Source of the DNA: Marmoricola sp.
GTDB taxonomy: Bacteria; Actinomycetota; Actinomycetes; Propionibacteriales; Nocardioidaceae
DNA: 6,878 bases
Direction: 5' to 3'
Assembly (NCBI GenBank): GCA_030151765.1
Contig: JASLCW010000148.1
Coordinates: forward strand, 1 to 6,878
Made by a program: the position numbers and the translations under genes. This document shows, one piece after another, positions 6,318 to 6,878 of the stretch; positions within the stretch are counted from its first letter, which is position 1; each line of letters opens with the position of its first letter. The notes below the pieces were generated by a model. That model saw nothing but the letters and a program-made list of their open reading frames with translations, did not search any database and was not told the DNA's origin.

Positions 6318-6850
6318 CGCCGTCCTCCCGATGCGATCAGCTTCTGTCGGTTCACGGCCTGCTCGATCCGCGACTGCGCGCCGCCTCGCCACACGTGACA
6401 GATCGCCAGGGCGAGCGCGTCGGCGGCGTCGGCCGGCTTGGGGGCGGCATCGAGACGCAGCAGCCGGGTGACCATCGCCCCGACCTGGGCCTTGTCCGCG
6501 CGGCCGCTGCCGGTGACGGCTGCCTTGACCTCGCTGGGGGTGTGCAGCGCGACCGGGATCCCCCGCCGCGCGGCCACCAGGAGCGCGATGCCGCTGGCCT
6601 GGGCGGTGCCCATCACGGTGCGGACGTTGTGCTGGCTGAAGACCCGCTCGACCGCCACCGCGTCGGGCCGGTGCTCGTCGATCCAGTCCTCGATGCCTGC
6701 CTCGATCTGGACCAGCCGGTGGGCGATGTCCTCGTCGGCCGGCGTACGGACCACGCCGACGGCGACCATCGACAACGGCCGCCCGATCGATCCGTCGACG
6801 ACACCGAGACCGCACCGGGTCAGTCCCGGGTCGACTCCGAGCACACGCAT
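6314..6850 (-). CDS. ruvC: Crossover junction endodeoxyribonuclease RuvC
   Basis: Mg-dependent dimeric nuclease that resolves Holliday junctions by symmetric nicking. From ATG at 6850 the product is 178 residues, close to the 173 of E. coli RuvC. All four catalytic acids are visible: Asp7 in VLGVDPGLTRCG (3-14), Glu68 in VAVERVF (65-71), and Asp141 and Asp144 in KPADAADALALA (138-149). They match Asp7, Glu66, Asp138 and Asp141 of E. coli. The HTPSEVKAAVTGSGRADKAQV block (103-123) is also standard. I chose ATG 6850 because GAGAGG lies 5 nt upstream; a GTG at 6856 adds two residues but overlaps that site. It is the first visible gene of the ruvCAB operon, 14 nt downstream of a LexA-type palindrome, and ends in a 4-nt ATGA overlap with ruvA. 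Confidence 0.97.
   Translation of the reverse strand: MRVLGVDPGLTRCGLGVVDGSIGRPLSMVAVGVVRTPADEDIAHRLVQIEAGIEDWIDEHRPDAVAVERVFSQHNVRTVMGTAQASGIALLVAARRGIPVALHTPSEVKAAVTGSGRADKAQVGAMVTRLLRLDAAPKPADAADALALAICHVWRGGAQSRIEQAVNRQKLIASGGRR
6324..6330 (-). promoter_or_regulatory. Ribosome binding site for ruvA inside ruvC
   Basis: GGGAGGA on the minus strand, 6 nt before the ruvA ATG at 6317, is embedded in the codons for the Gly-Gly pair near the RuvC C-terminus (ASGGRR). It supports the ATG start of ruvA over the longer open frame and, with the ATGA overlap, suggests translational coupling. Confidence 0.8.
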
Positions 6851-6855
6851 GGGCA

Positions 6856-6861
6856 CCTCTC
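6856..6861 (-). promoter_or_regulatory. Ribosome binding site for ruvC
   Basis: GAGAGG on the minus strand lies 5 nt before ATG 6850. Because it overlaps the alternative GTG at 6856, it argues for the ATG as the true start. Confidence 0.7.
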
Positions 6862-6864
6862 GTC

Positions 6865-6878
6865 CGAACAGATGTTCG
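6865..6878. promoter_or_regulatory. LexA (SOS) operator upstream of ruvC
   Basis: The + strand reads CGAACAGATGTTCG, an inverted repeat of CGAACA and TGTTCG around two central bases. It fits the Gram-positive SOS-box consensus CGAAC-RNRY-GTTCG at every position and the core of the mycobacterial box TCGAAC-N4-GTTCGA. It ends at the window edge, 14 nt before the ruvC ATG. ruvC is a known LexA target in mycobacteria, so damage-inducible control of ruvCAB is the natural reading. The promoter itself is probably beyond the edge or overlaps the box. Confidence 0.9.

Noticed and set aside
6318..6815. Long N-terminal extension of ruvA in frame
   Set aside because: This part is the out-of-frame shadow of ruvC. 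The canonical RuvA start at ATG 6317 has its own ribosome binding site and gives the normal 198-residue length.
1..6878. Search for a novel or accessory system (defence island, mobile element, CRISPR, toxin-antitoxin)
   Set aside because: All eight genes are well-known housekeeping genes in conserved order with intact key residues; gaps are at most 78 nt and leave no room for an extra gene.

Overview
This window is a compact, GC-rich stretch of chromosome with every gene on the minus strand. It reads right to left as ruvC, ruvA, ruvB, yajC, secD, secF, apt and the first part of relA. This is the conserved housekeeping neighbourhood of high-GC Gram-positive bacteria (Actinomycetota). Supporting signs are frequent GTG starts, the ADSF variant of the SecD motif where proteobacteria have VDAN, a Pro/Ser/Lys-rich insertion in the first extracytoplasmic domain of SecD, and a Gram-positive-type LexA site. 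A Nocardioides/Propionibacteriales-like organism is my impression only; the genus cannot be fixed from this window.

Right part (about 4565-6878): the Holliday-junction operon. A 14-bp palindrome matching the Gram-positive LexA (SOS) consensus occupies the last bases of the window, just upstream of ruvC. RuvC (resolvase) overlaps RuvA (junction-binding subunit) by 4 nt. RuvB (branch-migration motor) follows after a 64-nt gap, measured to the start I prefer. That gap holds a small repeat/palindrome straddling the ruvA stop. RuvAB migrate the four-way junction and RuvC cuts it, so one damage-inducible operon would supply the whole resolvasome.

Middle part (about 934-4486): the accessory Sec translocon genes yajC, secD and secF, spaced 2 nt apart and then overlapping by 1 nt. 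SecD and SecF form the proton-motive-force-driven complex that helps pull exported proteins through SecYEG; YajC is its small membrane partner. A short gap before yajC holds a weak candidate -10 element, so this block may have its own promoter in addition to read-through from ruvB.

Left part (1-924): apt, 9 nt after secF, encodes adenine phosphoribosyltransferase. The 5' part of relA (bifunctional (p)ppGpp synthetase/hydrolase) runs off the left edge inside its HD hydrolase domain. The relA start has no ribosome binding site but sits directly behind a TANNNT element, suggesting a leaderless transcript from an internal promoter.

No stretch longer than 300 bases lacks a gene. I found no mobile element, CRISPR array, tRNA, rRNA or convincing terminator, and nothing that looks like an undescribed system. 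The points worth a second look are regulatory (SOS box, leaderless relA, ruvA-ruvB junction repeat) and architectural (SecD insertion, charged YajC and SecF tails).
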